Of a DNA stretch of 64,000 bases, positions 16,736-24,862 are shown piece by piece; the first letter of the stretch is position 1, and the number at the start of each line of letters is the position of its first letter. The stretch covers positions 18,125 through 82,124 of the forward strand of contig CAJTZI010000004.1 of assembly GCA_910584075.1 (NCBI GenBank), read 5' to 3'. Position numbers and translations under genes: made by a program. The notes beneath the pieces were generated by a model. That model was not told where the DNA came from, ran no database searches, and worked only from the letters and a program-made list of their open reading frames with translations. Origin of the DNA: an uncultured Oscillibacter sp. Its GTDB lineage: Bacteria; Bacillota; Clostridia; Oscillospirales; Oscillospiraceae.

Positions 16736-17100
16736 TTTCCTGAGAGGGCCCGCCGCTCCCGGCTGAGCTCCTCAAAGAGCCGCAGGGCGTTCCAGCCCCG
16801 ATTGCGGTCTGTCAGCACCGCCTTGAGGCAGTCCGGCCCCGCCCCAGCCTGGGCCAGAACCGGCAGCAGCGCCGGGAGGCGGTCCTCCAGGCCGCAGAGC
16901 ACCATCATCCGTCCCCCCAGGGGCCCGCCGGCATAGGGGACCCCCAGGCTGCCCTCCAGCCCCGCCAGAGCGGCGATGGACCTGCCGTAATCCCCCCGGG
17001 CCACAGGTACTGCCTCCGCCCCGAAGGGCTCCGCCGCGGCGCTCACCGCCAAAATGGCGGGCAGATCCTCAAATCCAAACAGCAGTATCTTTCCATCCAT
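16732..17100 (-). CDS. DUF3783 family protein
   Basis: A 122-residue protein matching DUF3783: an N-terminal beta-alpha unit (ILLFGFEDLPAILAV), central PLGGRMMVLCGLEDRLP and C-terminal KAVLTDRNRGWNALRLFEEL. Role unknown. It starts 13 bases after the Nudix stop, with TGAGGAGG overlapping that stop, and overlaps DUF523, indicating one operon. Confidence 0.8.
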   Translation of the reverse strand: MDGKILLFGFEDLPAILAVSAAAEPFGAEAVPVARGDYGRSIAALAGLEGSLGVPYAGGPLGGRMMVLCGLEDRLPALLPVLAQAGAGPDCLKAVLTDRNRGWNALRLFEELSRERRALSGK

Positions 17101-17113
17101 TCCAAAAGCCTCC

Positions 17114-17584
17114 TCAGATCGTCAGGGGCCGTCCGTCCAGCCACGCTCCGGCCAGCGTCTCCCCCCGGTATTGCAGTTTCAGCGAGAAAAAGGGTCCGCC
17201 CGCCTCCAGCAGATCCAGAAAAATCCTGTCCCCCGCCCACATGGGCAGGGACCGGAGCGCCGCCTTTTTGATCCAGGCCAGATCCCCCTCGCCGCAGGGG
17301 ATGGGCGTGCCTGTCCAAGCGGAGGCGGTGAAGAGGTGCATGTACTCCGTGGGGGCCTGATCGGAGACGAAGGTCACAAGGCCCCGGTAGCGGTAATCCG
17401 TCAGGGTCAGCCCGGTCTCCTCCCGGGTCTCCCGGAGGACGCAGTCCTCGGGGCTCTCCCCCTCCTCACACTTGCCGCCCACGCCGATCCACTTGTCATG
17501 GTTCAGGTCGTTCTTCTTTTTGACCCGGTGGAGCATCAGGTACTCGCTTCCCCGCTCCAGGTAGCACAGCGTCGAGTTCAGCAC
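17114..17584 (-). CDS. Nudix hydrolase, MutT/8-oxo-dGTP diphosphatase-like
   Basis: A 156-residue Nudix protein. The complete Nudix box is GGKCEEGESPEDCVLRETRE followed by ETGL, with N-terminal TLCYLERGSEYLMLHRVKKK typical of 8-oxo-dGTP diphosphatases of Firmicutes. It would hydrolyse nucleoside diphosphate derivatives using Mg2+. The start is GTG with AAAGGAGGGG upstream. TATAAT lies upstream (about 17609-17614) but a convincing -35 is not seen. Confidence 0.87.
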   Translation of the reverse strand: MLNSTLCYLERGSEYLMLHRVKKKNDLNHDKWIGVGGKCEEGESPEDCVLRETREETGLTLTDYRYRGLVTFVSDQAPTEYMHLFTASAWTGTPIPCGEGDLAWIKKAALRSLPMWAGDRIFLDLLEAGGPFFSLKLQYRGETLAGAWLDGRPLTI

Positions 17585-17639
17585 AAAACATCCCCTCCTT
17601 TGTGTTCCATTATACCCTTATTTCCGGAAAAAGAAAAGA

Positions 17640-18048
17640 GGCGGCTTTAGAACGGGGCGGTTTCTGCGGCGAGGAAAAGGTCAACGGCTGCGGTACCGGG
17701 ATTCCCGCTCATGAAGTGGAGATCCCGGCCCGTGTCCCGCTCCCGGAGATTCAAGCCTTTTTTGAGAGTGAGGAAGGGCGGAGGGCGTTTGACGTCTGGA
17801 AAGTGCAGCAGGGAATCCGAACACGTTACCCGCTTGGACAATGCGGTTTGGACGATTTGGTCCCGGGCCCGGTATCCAGGCTATGCGGCGTTTCGCCGCG
17901 GCGGCAGCCGGAAGCGGTTCACGCTGGCAACGACCTGAATCAGCGCCATCCTGGACGGCTCTGTCCCGGAGGAGAAGCCAAAAGCGCTGCTGGATCTGAG
18001 TTGTGGGCTGACCCGGCCAAAGCCCCTGAAAAAAATTTCAAAAACCCC
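17640..18048. other. No confident gene; degenerate sequence
   Basis: About 400 bases between the Nudix promoter region and the MerR promoter. Short frames exist on both strands but none has a ribosome site or recognisable domain, and they shift frame repeatedly. It may be a decayed gene. Confidence 0.4.
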
Positions 18049-18079
18049 TTGACTTTGCCGTAACGTCATGGTCTATACT
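18049..18079 (+). promoter_or_regulatory. MerR-type promoter with 19-bp spacer
   Basis: TTGACT (18049-18054) and TATACT (18074-18079) are 19 bases apart, the lengthened spacer that MerR proteins untwist. The spacer carries an imperfect dyad (GACTTTGCCGT / AACGTCATGGTC), as in TipA-type operators. Autoregulation of the following gene is expected. Confidence 0.85.
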
Positions 18080-18103
18080 CTCCTTTGTCAGGAGGGATCG
18101 AAC

Positions 18104-18868
18104 ATGGAATACACCATCAAAGCCCTGGCGGATCTGGCGGGAGTCACACCCCGGACCCTGCGCTGGTATGACCGGGAGGGCCTGCTGAGACCCCTGCGGA
18201 CCACGGAGACGGGCTACCGCATCTACGGTTCCCAAGAAGTAAACCGTCTCCAGGACATCCTCTTTTACCGGGAACTGGGGCTGGAGCTGGCCGCCATCCG
18301 CCAGATTTTGGATGACCCGGCCTTTGACCGTCAGGCGGCGCTGCAGAGTCACCTGAGGGAGCTGGAGGCCCGGCGGGCCAGGCTGGACGGACTTATCCTG
18401 ACGGTACGGAAAACCATTGACGAGACACAAGGAGGAGTAAAAATGTCCGACAGGGAAAAATTCGAGTCATTTAAGCGCCATGCCGTGGAGGCTAATGAGG
18501 CCCGGTACGGCAGGGAGATCCGGGACAGGTATGGGGACGAGGCCGTTGACCGGGCCAACGCCAACGTTCTGGCGCTGACGGAGGAGGAGTACGGCCAGTG
18601 GAAGGCCCTGGGGGAGGAGATCCGCGCCGCCCTGGCTCAAGCCGTCCGGACGGGAGAGAACCCGGCGGGCGAAGAGGGGAGGCGCATCGCCGCCCTCCAC
18701 CGCCGGTGGCTGTCCTTCTCCTGGGAGGCATACACCCCCCAGGCCCATGAGGAGCTGGGCCTGCTGTATACCGCCGACGAGCGGTTTACCGCCTACTACG
18801 ACCGGGAGGTCCAGGGCTGCGCCGCATTTCTGCGGGACGCCATCGCCGTCTATACCGGCGGAAAATAA
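18104..18868 (+). CDS. TipA-like MerR-family regulator
   Basis: A 254-residue regulator. N-terminal MerR DNA-binding domain (YTIKALADLAGVTPRTLRWY, then EGLLRPLRTTETGYRIY), a dimerisation helix at about 80-115, and a C-terminal TipAS-like domain (about 125-254) rich in Glu/Tyr/Trp that in relatives captures thiopeptides and other drugs. No efflux gene follows, so it may act at distant promoters plus its own. ATG 18104 has GGAGGG upstream. A strong hairpin ends transcription. Confidence 0.88.
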   Translation: MEYTIKALADLAGVTPRTLRWYDREGLLRPLRTTETGYRIYGSQEVNRLQDILFYRELGLELAAIRQILDDPAFDRQAALQSHLRELEARRARLDGLILTVRKTIDETQGGVKMSDREKFESFKRHAVEANEARYGREIRDRYGDEAVDRANANVLALTEEEYGQWKALGEEIRAALAQAVRTGENPAGEEGRRIAALHRRWLSFSWEAYTPQAHEELGLLYTADERFTAYYDREVQGCAAFLRDAIAVYTGGK

Positions 18869-18872
18869 AACA

Positions 18873-18900
18873 AGAGCCGGAGGCGCCAGCCTCCGGCTCT
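18873..18900. terminator. Bidirectional terminator
   Basis: Perfect 12-bp stem AGAGCCGGAGGC / GCCTCCGGCTCT between convergent MerR and YjbQ genes. Confidence 0.75.
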
Positions 18901-18903
18901 CCG

Positions 18904-19356
18904 CTATTCGCCCATGACCTGGAACACGATGTCCCGCACCCGGTCCCGGGTGTCGCACTCCACCAGCGTCAGGTTCTGCCAGGGGCCCACGGTGATCTTC
19001 CCCGCCACGAAGGGGACGGTGATGAAGGGGGACAGCAGTGCCGCCTTGATGTGGGAGGAGCCGTTGTCATCGTGCCATGTCTCGTGGTGCCAATAAGGCA
19101 CCACCCGGCCCTGCTGGTCCAGGTAGGGGGAGAACACGTCCAGGGCGGCTTTCAGGTCGTGATTCACCATGCCGGGCTCAAATTCCAGGGTGGTGAGGCC
19201 TGCCACGCCGCCGGTGGTGAAGCCGGTGACGGTCCCGACGGAGATGCCGTGCTCCTGGCAGGCCGTCTCCACCGCCCGCTGGAAGTCCTCCGTTACGTCG
19301 ATCATGCCCATGTGGGCCTTGGTGTGGTAGGTTTTTGTCTCGGTGTAAACTGCCAT
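18904..19356 (-). CDS. YjbQ/UPF0047 family protein
   Basis: A 150-residue YjbQ-type protein (secondary thiamine-phosphate synthase enzyme family). Conserved stretches are GMIDVTEDFQRAVE, TGGVAGLTTLEFEPG and SSHIKAALLSPFITVPFVAG with the family histidines (WHHETWHDDNGSSH). Some relatives have weak thiamine-phosphate synthase activity; the physiological role is unclear. ATG 19356 lies 20 bases downstream of the expected transcript start from the symmetric promoter. Confidence 0.85.
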   Translation of the reverse strand: MAVYTETKTYHTKAHMGMIDVTEDFQRAVETACQEHGISVGTVTGFTTGGVAGLTTLEFEPGMVNHDLKAALDVFSPYLDQQGRVVPYWHHETWHDDNGSSHIKAALLSPFITVPFVAGKITVGPWQNLTLVECDTRDRVRDIVFQVMGE

Positions 19357-19382
19357 GGTGTTTCCTCCCTGCGTTTTTCCGC

Positions 19383-19412
19383 ATTGTAACACACTTCGGC
19401 CTGTGTTACAAT
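19383..19412. promoter_or_regulatory. Perfectly symmetric divergent promoter
   Basis: The palindrome ATTGTAACAC-N10-GTGTTACAAT encodes on each strand a -35 TTGTAA and a -10 TACAAT with a 17-base spacer. The -35 of one direction overlaps the -10 of the other, so polymerase can bind in either orientation but not both. It should drive YjbQ (minus) and Smr (plus). Confidence 0.75.
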
Positions 19413-19444
19413 TGTCTTGGAAATATTTTGTGGGAGGCGGCGTC

Positions 19445-19699
19445 ATGAGAGAGCAGCCCGGCATCCTCACCGTGGATCTCCACGGCAAAAACATCTATCA
19501 GGCAAGGGTCACGGTAGACGCCATGCTCCGCCGGGCCGGAGGCGGCGTGTACCGCCTCCACCTGATCCACGGCCGGCACGGTGGCACGGCTCTGCGGGAT
19601 TTCATCCGGGAGGAGTACGCCGGACACCCCAGGGTGTGCCGGCTGGTCCTCTCGCCGGACGGCGGCGCGACTGACCTGGTGCTGCGGTCCTTTTCCTGA
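19445..19699 (+). CDS. Small stand-alone Smr-domain protein
   Basis: An 84-residue protein consisting of one Smr domain: TVDLHGKNIYQARVTVDAML with the DLHG motif, then LIHGRHGGTALRDFIREEY (HGRHGG is the family's second motif). Smr domains nick DNA or RNA, as in MutS2. It has no MutS part, so its partner or substrate is unknown. ATG 19445 has GGGAGGCGG upstream. Divergent from YjbQ. Confidence 0.85.
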   Translation: MREQPGILTVDLHGKNIYQARVTVDAMLRRAGGGVYRLHLIHGRHGGTALRDFIREEYAGHPRVCRLVLSPDGGATDLVLRSFS

Positions 19700-19875
19700 A
19701 AGCGGTGTTGAGCCAGCGGGGTTCTGGCCGTAAAGCACCTCTCTGCGCGCGGCCTTATAGGCAGCTCTGCCGTCAGCCGGGCGTTTGAGCCTGCCTTTTT
19801 GTTGGGTTTTCATATTGCGGGCGGGAAAGCGGCTGGAAAAACGGCGGTGGACAGCGGAGACTCCGCTCCTGTGCC

Positions 19876-19925
19876 AATGCGGCAAGCGGTGGGAAATGTT
19901 TGCATTTCCCACCGCTTGCCGCATT
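19876..19925. terminator. Long perfect hairpin between convergent genes
   Basis: 23-bp perfect arms (AATGCGGCAAGCGGTGGGAAATG and its complement) with a four-base loop TTTG, followed by TTT. It lies in the 288-bp gap between Smr and DUF6282, which has no gene. Probably a bidirectional terminator; it is unusually long. Confidence 0.65.
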
Positions 19926-19987
19926 TTAAGACAAGACCCAAGAAGAGCCTCGTCGCGCCGCGAGAGGATCGGACCGTGTGTCCCGCG

Positions 19988-20917
19988 TCAGTCCAGACCC
20001 AGCACAGACGAGGGGTTCGTGCTGGTCATCAGGCGCAGCTCCTCCTTCGAAAATCCCTGCCGCAGCAAGCCGTCCAGCACGTTGTCCAGGCCTTTGACCG
20101 GGTCCGCGTTGTCCTTTTGACCGAAATCCGTGCTGATGATGGTCTGCCTGACGCCGGAGGCGCGGATGTTGGCGGCCATCTGCTCGTAGGTCCAGGAGTG
20201 GTGGCGGCTGATTTCACAGTACATAGTGCCGCACCACTCGATCCATACACCCAGCTCTACCCAGTGCCTGAGGAGATCGTCCGGTGTGCAGAGCATGAAG
20301 TCGGGGTGATCCACCATAATCTGCTTCTGCATCCCCATTTTGCAGGCCTGCTCTACAACGGTGTTGATCTCATGGCAGTCGCCGTGGCCGGTGGCCAGAA
20401 TTACGCTGGGGTGCTCTTTGACAATCTCCAGAATTTCAACGATCTCTTTGCGGACAGAACCTGCCTCGTCCACCAGACGGACGGCCTCTTCCCGGATGAC
20501 GACGCCGTTGGCCAGCTTGGGAAAACTGGTGCCCTTCAGCACGGCGTTGATGTGGTTCTGGGCGGAGACGGTGGGCAGCCACACCACGCGGCAGCCGGCG
20601 CTGATGGCGGCAAGGACGGAGTATGGGTTGAGACCGCCGTTGGTATTGTTCAGGCAGACCGCACCGATGGCCTTGCAGCGCCCGCCCTTGTTCACGTGGT
20701 CGTTGACCATGGTGCAGGCGGGCCCGGTCATCATATGATGATCCTTGTAGACCACGGCTTTGTAGCCGAACTGCTCACAGCGCAGCACCAGGTCCGCCAC
20801 GTCGCACTTGCGGGCCATCAGGGACGGCGCCACGTGCAGATGCATGTCGATAATCCCCTCCAGCAGGTCGCCGTGCTGAATGTTGTAAGCCTGTTCCAGT
20901 TTCTCGTAGTGATCCAT
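19988..20917 (-). CDS. DUF6282 amidohydrolase-like protein
   Basis: A 309-residue protein of the DUF6282 type with a metal-dependent hydrolase (TIM-barrel) pattern: IIDMHLHVAPSLMARKCD near the N terminus, KDHHMM, ATGHGDCHEI and TIISTDFGQKDNADP near the C terminus, the HxH, H and final D ligands. Likely hydrolyses a small molecule imported by the TRAP permease encoded just upstream. The ATG at 20917 is preferred because AAAGGA is nine bases upstream of it. Confidence 0.8.
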   Translation of the reverse strand: MDHYEKLEQAYNIQHGDLLEGIIDMHLHVAPSLMARKCDVADLVLRCEQFGYKAVVYKDHHMMTGPACTMVNDHVNKGGRCKAIGAVCLNNTNGGLNPYSVLAAISAGCRVVWLPTVSAQNHINAVLKGTSFPKLANGVVIREEAVRLVDEAGSVRKEIVEILEIVKEHPSVILATGHGDCHEINTVVEQACKMGMQKQIMVDHPDFMLCTPDDLLRHWVELGVWIEWCGTMYCEISRHHSWTYEQMAANIRASGVRQTIISTDFGQKDNADPVKGLDNVLDGLLRQGFSKEELRLMTSTNPSSVLGLD

Positions 20918-21005
20918 GATCATTCTTCCTTTCTGATTTTGTAATAATGGCGGAGTTGACAGAGATGATGCTCCCAGCGGAGAACAGACCGGCGCCTTGC
21001 GGCGG

Positions 21006-22322
21006 TCAGTATCCCAGCAGAGCGGGGACCCAGGCGCACATCTGCGGAAACGCAATCAGGAATACGCAGAAAATGCACATGGCGGCGATATAGGGCACCA
21101 CACCGCGGCACACGTCACCGAATTTGCAGTCCCGGTCTACGCCCTGCACAATGAAGAGGTTGAGACCCATAGGCGGCGTGACCTGGCCGATTTGGACGAG
21201 TATCGTGATGTAGACCGCCAGCCAGACCAGATCGATCCCCAGTTCTGTGGCGATGGGCGCCAGAAGCGGAATGGTAAGTACAATGATGGAGCCGCCGTCC
21301 ATAAAGCAGCCCAGGATGAGGTAGATGACGCCGATGACCGCCAGAAACGCCACGGGAGAGAAGTTGGCGTCAATGACCCACTGGGTCAGATAGCGGTTGA
21401 TGTTCAGCCGGGAGACGGCAAAGGTGAAATACTTGGCTGTAATCATCAGAATAATGCACATAACGGTGGATTTGCTGGCGTTTTTCGCGGATTCGTAGAC
21501 CTTGGCTGCGGTGAGATCTCCCAGCCAGAAGCCGAACACCAGTACAATGAAAGTGCCCAGGGCGGCGGATTCAATGGGGGTGGCAAAGCCTCCGTACAGG
21601 CTGCCCAGCAGCACCACGATGGTGATGATCAGGGGAAGGATGCCCTTCAGCGCCTGACCGGTGGTCATGTCCTCGTCCTCCGCCATCAGGATGGGACTCT
21701 TTTCCGGGTGCCTTTTCTGGAGAAGCACGGAGGAGCCGAAGGTATATACCAGAAAGAAGCCAGTGAGAATCAGGCCCGGGACAATGGCGGCGGAAAAGAG
21801 CTTGACAATGGACAGATCCGTCAAAGAGCCGTAGAGAATCAGCACCAGGCTCGGCGGAATCAGGATTCCCAGAGTGCCGGAGGACGCCAGCGTGCCGTAG
21901 ATCTGAGGCGCCGGGTATCTGCGTTTTTTCATCTCCGGAATGGCGATGGAGCCGATGCCAGAGGCGGTGGCAGGGCCGGAGCCGGAGATCGCTGAGAAGA
22001 TTGCGCAGGCCACGACGCTGACGTGGAGAAGGCTGCCGGGAATCCGCCTGCCCCACTTCATCAGTCCGCGGAAGAAGTTTTTGCTGAGACCGCTGGCCAC
22101 GATCACCTCGCCCATCAGCATAAATACGGGGACTGCGGAGAGGGTGAAGTCAATCGCGGCGTTCCAGGTAATTGTGCCCAATGTGGAGAAATATTTGAAT
22201 CCGTCGGAGACAAAGAGCGCCGCGAGACCGGAGATGCCCAGGCAGATGGCAATCCAGGTTCCGGGGATCATCAGAGCGAAGAGGAGCACCGCCATTAATG
22301 CAAAGTAACCGACCCAGCTCAT
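21006..22322 (-). CDS. dctM: TRAP transporter large permease (DctM)
   Basis: A 438-residue permease with about 12 membrane segments. Typical DctM stretches are FSAISGSGPATASGIGSIAI, LGILIPPSLVLILYG and VGQVTPPMGLN-like (IGQVTPPMGLNLFIVQGVD). It moves organic acids with Na+ together with DctQ and a periplasmic-type binding protein. It overlaps DctQ by four bases. The cognate binding-protein gene upstream is truncated, so function depends on another binding protein. Confidence 0.92.
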   Translation of the reverse strand: MSWVGYFALMAVLLFALMIPGTWIAICLGISGLAALFVSDGFKYFSTLGTITWNAAIDFTLSAVPVFMLMGEVIVASGLSKNFFRGLMKWGRRIPGSLLHVSVVACAIFSAISGSGPATASGIGSIAIPEMKKRRYPAPQIYGTLASSGTLGILIPPSLVLILYGSLTDLSIVKLFSAAIVPGLILTGFFLVYTFGSSVLLQKRHPEKSPILMAEDEDMTTGQALKGILPLIITIVVLLGSLYGGFATPIESAALGTFIVLVFGFWLGDLTAAKVYESAKNASKSTVMCIILMITAKYFTFAVSRLNINRYLTQWVIDANFSPVAFLAVIGVIYLILGCFMDGGSIIVLTIPLLAPIATELGIDLVWLAVYITILVQIGQVTPPMGLNLFIVQGVDRDCKFGDVCRGVVPYIAAMCIFCVFLIAFPQMCAWVPALLGY

Positions 22323-22825
22323 GTCTCATTCGCCCCCTTTTTGAAGAGGTCCGCCAGTATGACAATGGTCTCCAGGGTGATGAACACGCAGAAGAAAATC
22401 AGTCCGGCGGACATCATCAGCTGCGGGATCCAGATAGGCGTTTTTAAAATGCTGTTGGAGACCAGCTTTTTCTGGAAGTTCAGTACATTCAGCAGAACGC
22501 ACTGGTATGCGATGATGTAAAACAGCACGTCCAGAATGACGAGAAAAACGATGTCTACCACACGCTTTGGAATTCCGCGGAAGAGATTGTAGACCGCCTC
22601 GACCCGGACAAACCCGCCGCCGTGAAAGCTGTTGCACAGCCCCATGAACACCATGGCGGCCAGGAGGTATCCGGCATATTCATCCACAATCAGAAGGGAG
22701 GTCTTGAAGAAGGTCCGCAGAAATATCTCAACAATCTCCAGCAGAGTCAGAGCAATGAGTGCGGCTGCGGAGACCGCCAGACTGCTTCTTCTGCAAGCGT
22801 CCATAATGTATCTGATTTTTTCCAT
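22319..22825 (-). CDS. dctQ: TRAP transporter small permease (DctQ)
   Basis: A 168-residue four-helix membrane protein of the DctQ family (IVDEYAGYLLAAMVFMGLCN, FHGGGFVRVEAVYNLF). It forms the membrane complex with DctM; the genes overlap (ATGA). Upstream lie 79 bases and the broken dctP. Confidence 0.9.
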   Translation of the reverse strand: MEKIRYIMDACRRSSLAVSAAALIALTLLEIVEIFLRTFFKTSLLIVDEYAGYLLAAMVFMGLCNSFHGGGFVRVEAVYNLFRGIPKRVVDIVFLVILDVLFYIIAYQCVLLNVLNFQKKLVSNSILKTPIWIPQLMMSAGLIFFCVFITLETIVILADLFKKGANET

Positions 22826-22904
22826 GAATTTCCTCGCTTTTGCCTATAAATTGCGGAGGAGAGGCGCGGCGGTCAGCCGCCGCTGCCTTTCCCGCGGACA
22901 AGGC

Positions 22905-23216
22905 TTACCCCAGGTCCAGAGCGGTTATGATTTCCTGCAGAAGAGCCGGACACTGGCCACCCTTTTCCTCTGCCCAGGCGGTCCAGTAGTCGTTCATCAT
23001 AGCGGCCATTTCCGCCAGCTCCGCATCACTGATGGTATTGATGGTAAAGTTATGATCGCTGATCAATGTGTCCCGCCACTCCTGCTCCTGGCTGAACATA
23101 GTCTCGCAGGCATACTTCTCAAACTCCTCGCCGCAGGCGTCCACCAGTTCCTGGAGGTCGGCAGGCAGGGCGTCGTATTCCGCCTTGCTGATGCACATAT
23201 AGGAGAAGAACGCTGA
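22905..23216 (-). pseudogene. TRAP substrate-binding protein DctP, C-terminal fragment
   Basis: About 100 C-terminal residues remain: FFSYMCISKAEYDALPADLQ followed by a helical end (DAELAEMAAMMNDYWTAWAE) typical of the last helices of DctP proteins. The frame is open upstream of 23198 but loses similarity near 23216, where unrelated sequence with a terminator hairpin begins. The signal peptide, both lobes and probably the operon promoter are missing. Confidence 0.75.
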
Positions 23217-23265
23217 ACAGACGAAGCATGAGCAGCAATGGCGGGAAAGACCGTCCTGAAACGAA

Positions 23266-23311
23266 AAACCTCCCTCGGAGCGGCTTGGCAGCTCCGGGGG
23301 AGGTTTGTTTT
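23266..23311. terminator. Hairpin at the dctP breakpoint
   Basis: Arms AAACCTCCCTCGGAGC / GCTCCGGGGGAGGTTT with one mismatch and loop GGCTTGGCA, followed by GTTTTTC on the plus strand. It sits 50 bases from where dctP homology stops. Confidence 0.6.
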
Positions 23312-23755
23312 TCTTTTCTGGAGAGGCGGAGAGTTCGAGTCGCGCAGGCTGTTGAAACCTGCCAAAACCGCTGCTTTTGCATCTATGATGCGCTATTTTT
23401 ATTTTGCATCTCCAGATTTGTCCAACCGTTCTTGGTGATTCTTGCTTTCGAGCAAAACCTGTTCTTTATATGCGGAAATTCTTGCAGCGCAAGGAATACA
23501 TCGATTTTGCCTGTGATGTCTTCCCGGATCGGAATGGCATCACATAATAACTGTTTACATTCCTGTACACTTATGACGCACTTGCATCATGCGGTTGTCT
23601 CCCGTCAAGAAAACTTCTTTATCAGGGTTCCCCTTGTGTGCTGCATGATTTTTTCACGCAGCCATCGGAAAAATTGGCCGCGGAGATTTGTGCTTGGGCT
23701 ATTGGTACAGCTTCTAAGGCCGGAAGTTTCGCCCAGCTCTGGCAGGTTTTGAGGG
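23312..23755. other. Gene remnants, no intact gene
   Basis: About 440 bases of AT-richer sequence. On the minus strand around 23390-23590 an open frame of roughly 65 codons reads naturally (ITGKIDVFLALQEFPHIKNR, then ARITKNGWTNLEMQ) but has no start with a ribosome site and no recognised family. It is probably debris of the insertion that removed dctP. Confidence 0.35.
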
Positions 23756-23785
23756 TTGCTTCCCGCCCCGGGTCTCCGGTATGAT
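23756..23785 (+). promoter_or_regulatory. Promoter of SleB-like hydrolase gene
   Basis: TTGCTT (23756-23761) and TATGAT (23780-23785), 18-base spacer, 34 bases before the start codon. Confidence 0.55.
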
Positions 23786-23819
23786 AGACGCAGGAAATTT
23801 TGCGGAAAGGAAGGGATGT

Positions 23820-24647
23820 ATGAGACAACAGACACACCCGGCGAGAAGAGGCCGCCGCTTTCCCGGCAGGAGAATGATGCTGGGCCTGCTGGCGGCCCTG
23901 GCAATGGCCGTCCCGGCCCAGGCCGCCCGGACGGTGCCCGTCCAGGTGGACGGCACGGCCCTGGAGGCCGTCTGCCACCTGGAAAACGGCGTCACCTACG
24001 TTCCCCTCCGGGCGCTGCTGAACGCCCTGGGGGGCTGGGAGGTCTCCTGGGACAGCGGCCAGCGGGCGGCGGTGGCCGTCTCCGGCTCCTCCCGCCTGAC
24101 GGCGAGTCCGGCCCAGGGCGCCGTGACGGTGGACGGAGACACCCGGCCCGGCAGGGTCTACGTCCAGGAGGGCGTCACCTATGTGCCCCTGCGGACCATC
24201 GCGGAGCTGCTGGGCGGCACTGCGGAATGGGACCGCTACTTCCAGGGGGCCGCCGTCACCTCCCCGGACGCGGCGCACAACGCGGTGGACTTCTACTGGC
24301 TCAGCCGCATCATCAGCGCCGAGAGCCGGGGCGAGCCCATGGAGGGCCAGATCGCCGTGGGCAACGTGGTGCTGGAGCGGGTGGCCAGCGAGGATTTTCC
24401 GGACAACATCCCCGATGTGGTCTTTCAGCAGGCCGACGGCATCGTGCAGTTTGAGCCCGTGGAAAACGGCACCGTGTACATGGACCCTACCGACCGGTCC
24501 GTGGAGGCCGCCCGGCGGACGCTGAGCGGGGAGAAGTCCCTGGAGGGGGCCATGTTCTTCTACGCCCCGGCCCTGTCCGAGGGCGTGTGGATCAACGGCA
24601 ACCGGACATATCTCACCACCATCGGCTGCCACCGGTTCTATCTCTGA
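23820..24647 (+). CDS. Cell-wall hydrolase with copper-amine-oxidase-like N domain
   Basis: A 275-residue exported protein. Signal peptide (about 1-35, ending AVPAQA), a copper-amine-oxidase-N-like repeat domain with two copies of the motif YVPLRALLNALGG / YVPLRTIAELLGG (about 55-140), and a C-terminal SleB/Hydrolase_2 domain (about 155-275: SRIISAESRGEPMEGQIAVG, containing the catalytic Glu). It should cleave peptidoglycan; SleB relatives are cortex-lytic enzymes of spores. ATG 23820 has GGAAGG upstream. A terminator follows. Confidence 0.88.
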   Translation: MRQQTHPARRGRRFPGRRMMLGLLAALAMAVPAQAARTVPVQVDGTALEAVCHLENGVTYVPLRALLNALGGWEVSWDSGQRAAVAVSGSSRLTASPAQGAVTVDGDTRPGRVYVQEGVTYVPLRTIAELLGGTAEWDRYFQGAAVTSPDAAHNAVDFYWLSRIISAESRGEPMEGQIAVGNVVLERVASEDFPDNIPDVVFQQADGIVQFEPVENGTVYMDPTDRSVEAARRTLSGEKSLEGAMFFYAPALSEGVWINGNRTYLTTIGCHRFYL

Positions 24648-24679
24648 GCGCTGGCTGAAAGCAGCGTGAAAACCGTCGG

Positions 24680-24725
24680 AATCCGCCAGCGGAGGTCCAA
24701 ATGACCGCCGCCGGCGGATTTTTTT
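24680..24725 (+). terminator. Terminator of SleB-like gene
   Basis: Outer stem AATCCGCC / GGCGGATT with an inner GCGG/CCGC helix, followed by TTTTTTT. Confidence 0.75.
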
Positions 24726-24862
24726 GTAAAAACCGTATAAAGGTTTCGTAAATCTCTTTTTTATTTCGGCAACTTCACTCTTGTGTAAAACCCCTTTTTT
24801 TCGGTATCCTATATATGAAAACTTTTCCACATTAAATTCGCAAAGAAAAGGGGCGGCATATT

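Noticed and set aside
17602..18063. A 153-codon plus-strand frame upstream of the MerR gene
   Set aside because: No ribosome site, mixed composition, no recognisable domain, and it ends in the MerR promoter; treated as degenerate sequence.
23330..23375. tRNA 3' half suggested by GTTCGAGTC
   Set aside because: No pairing acceptor or anticodon arm could be built around it.
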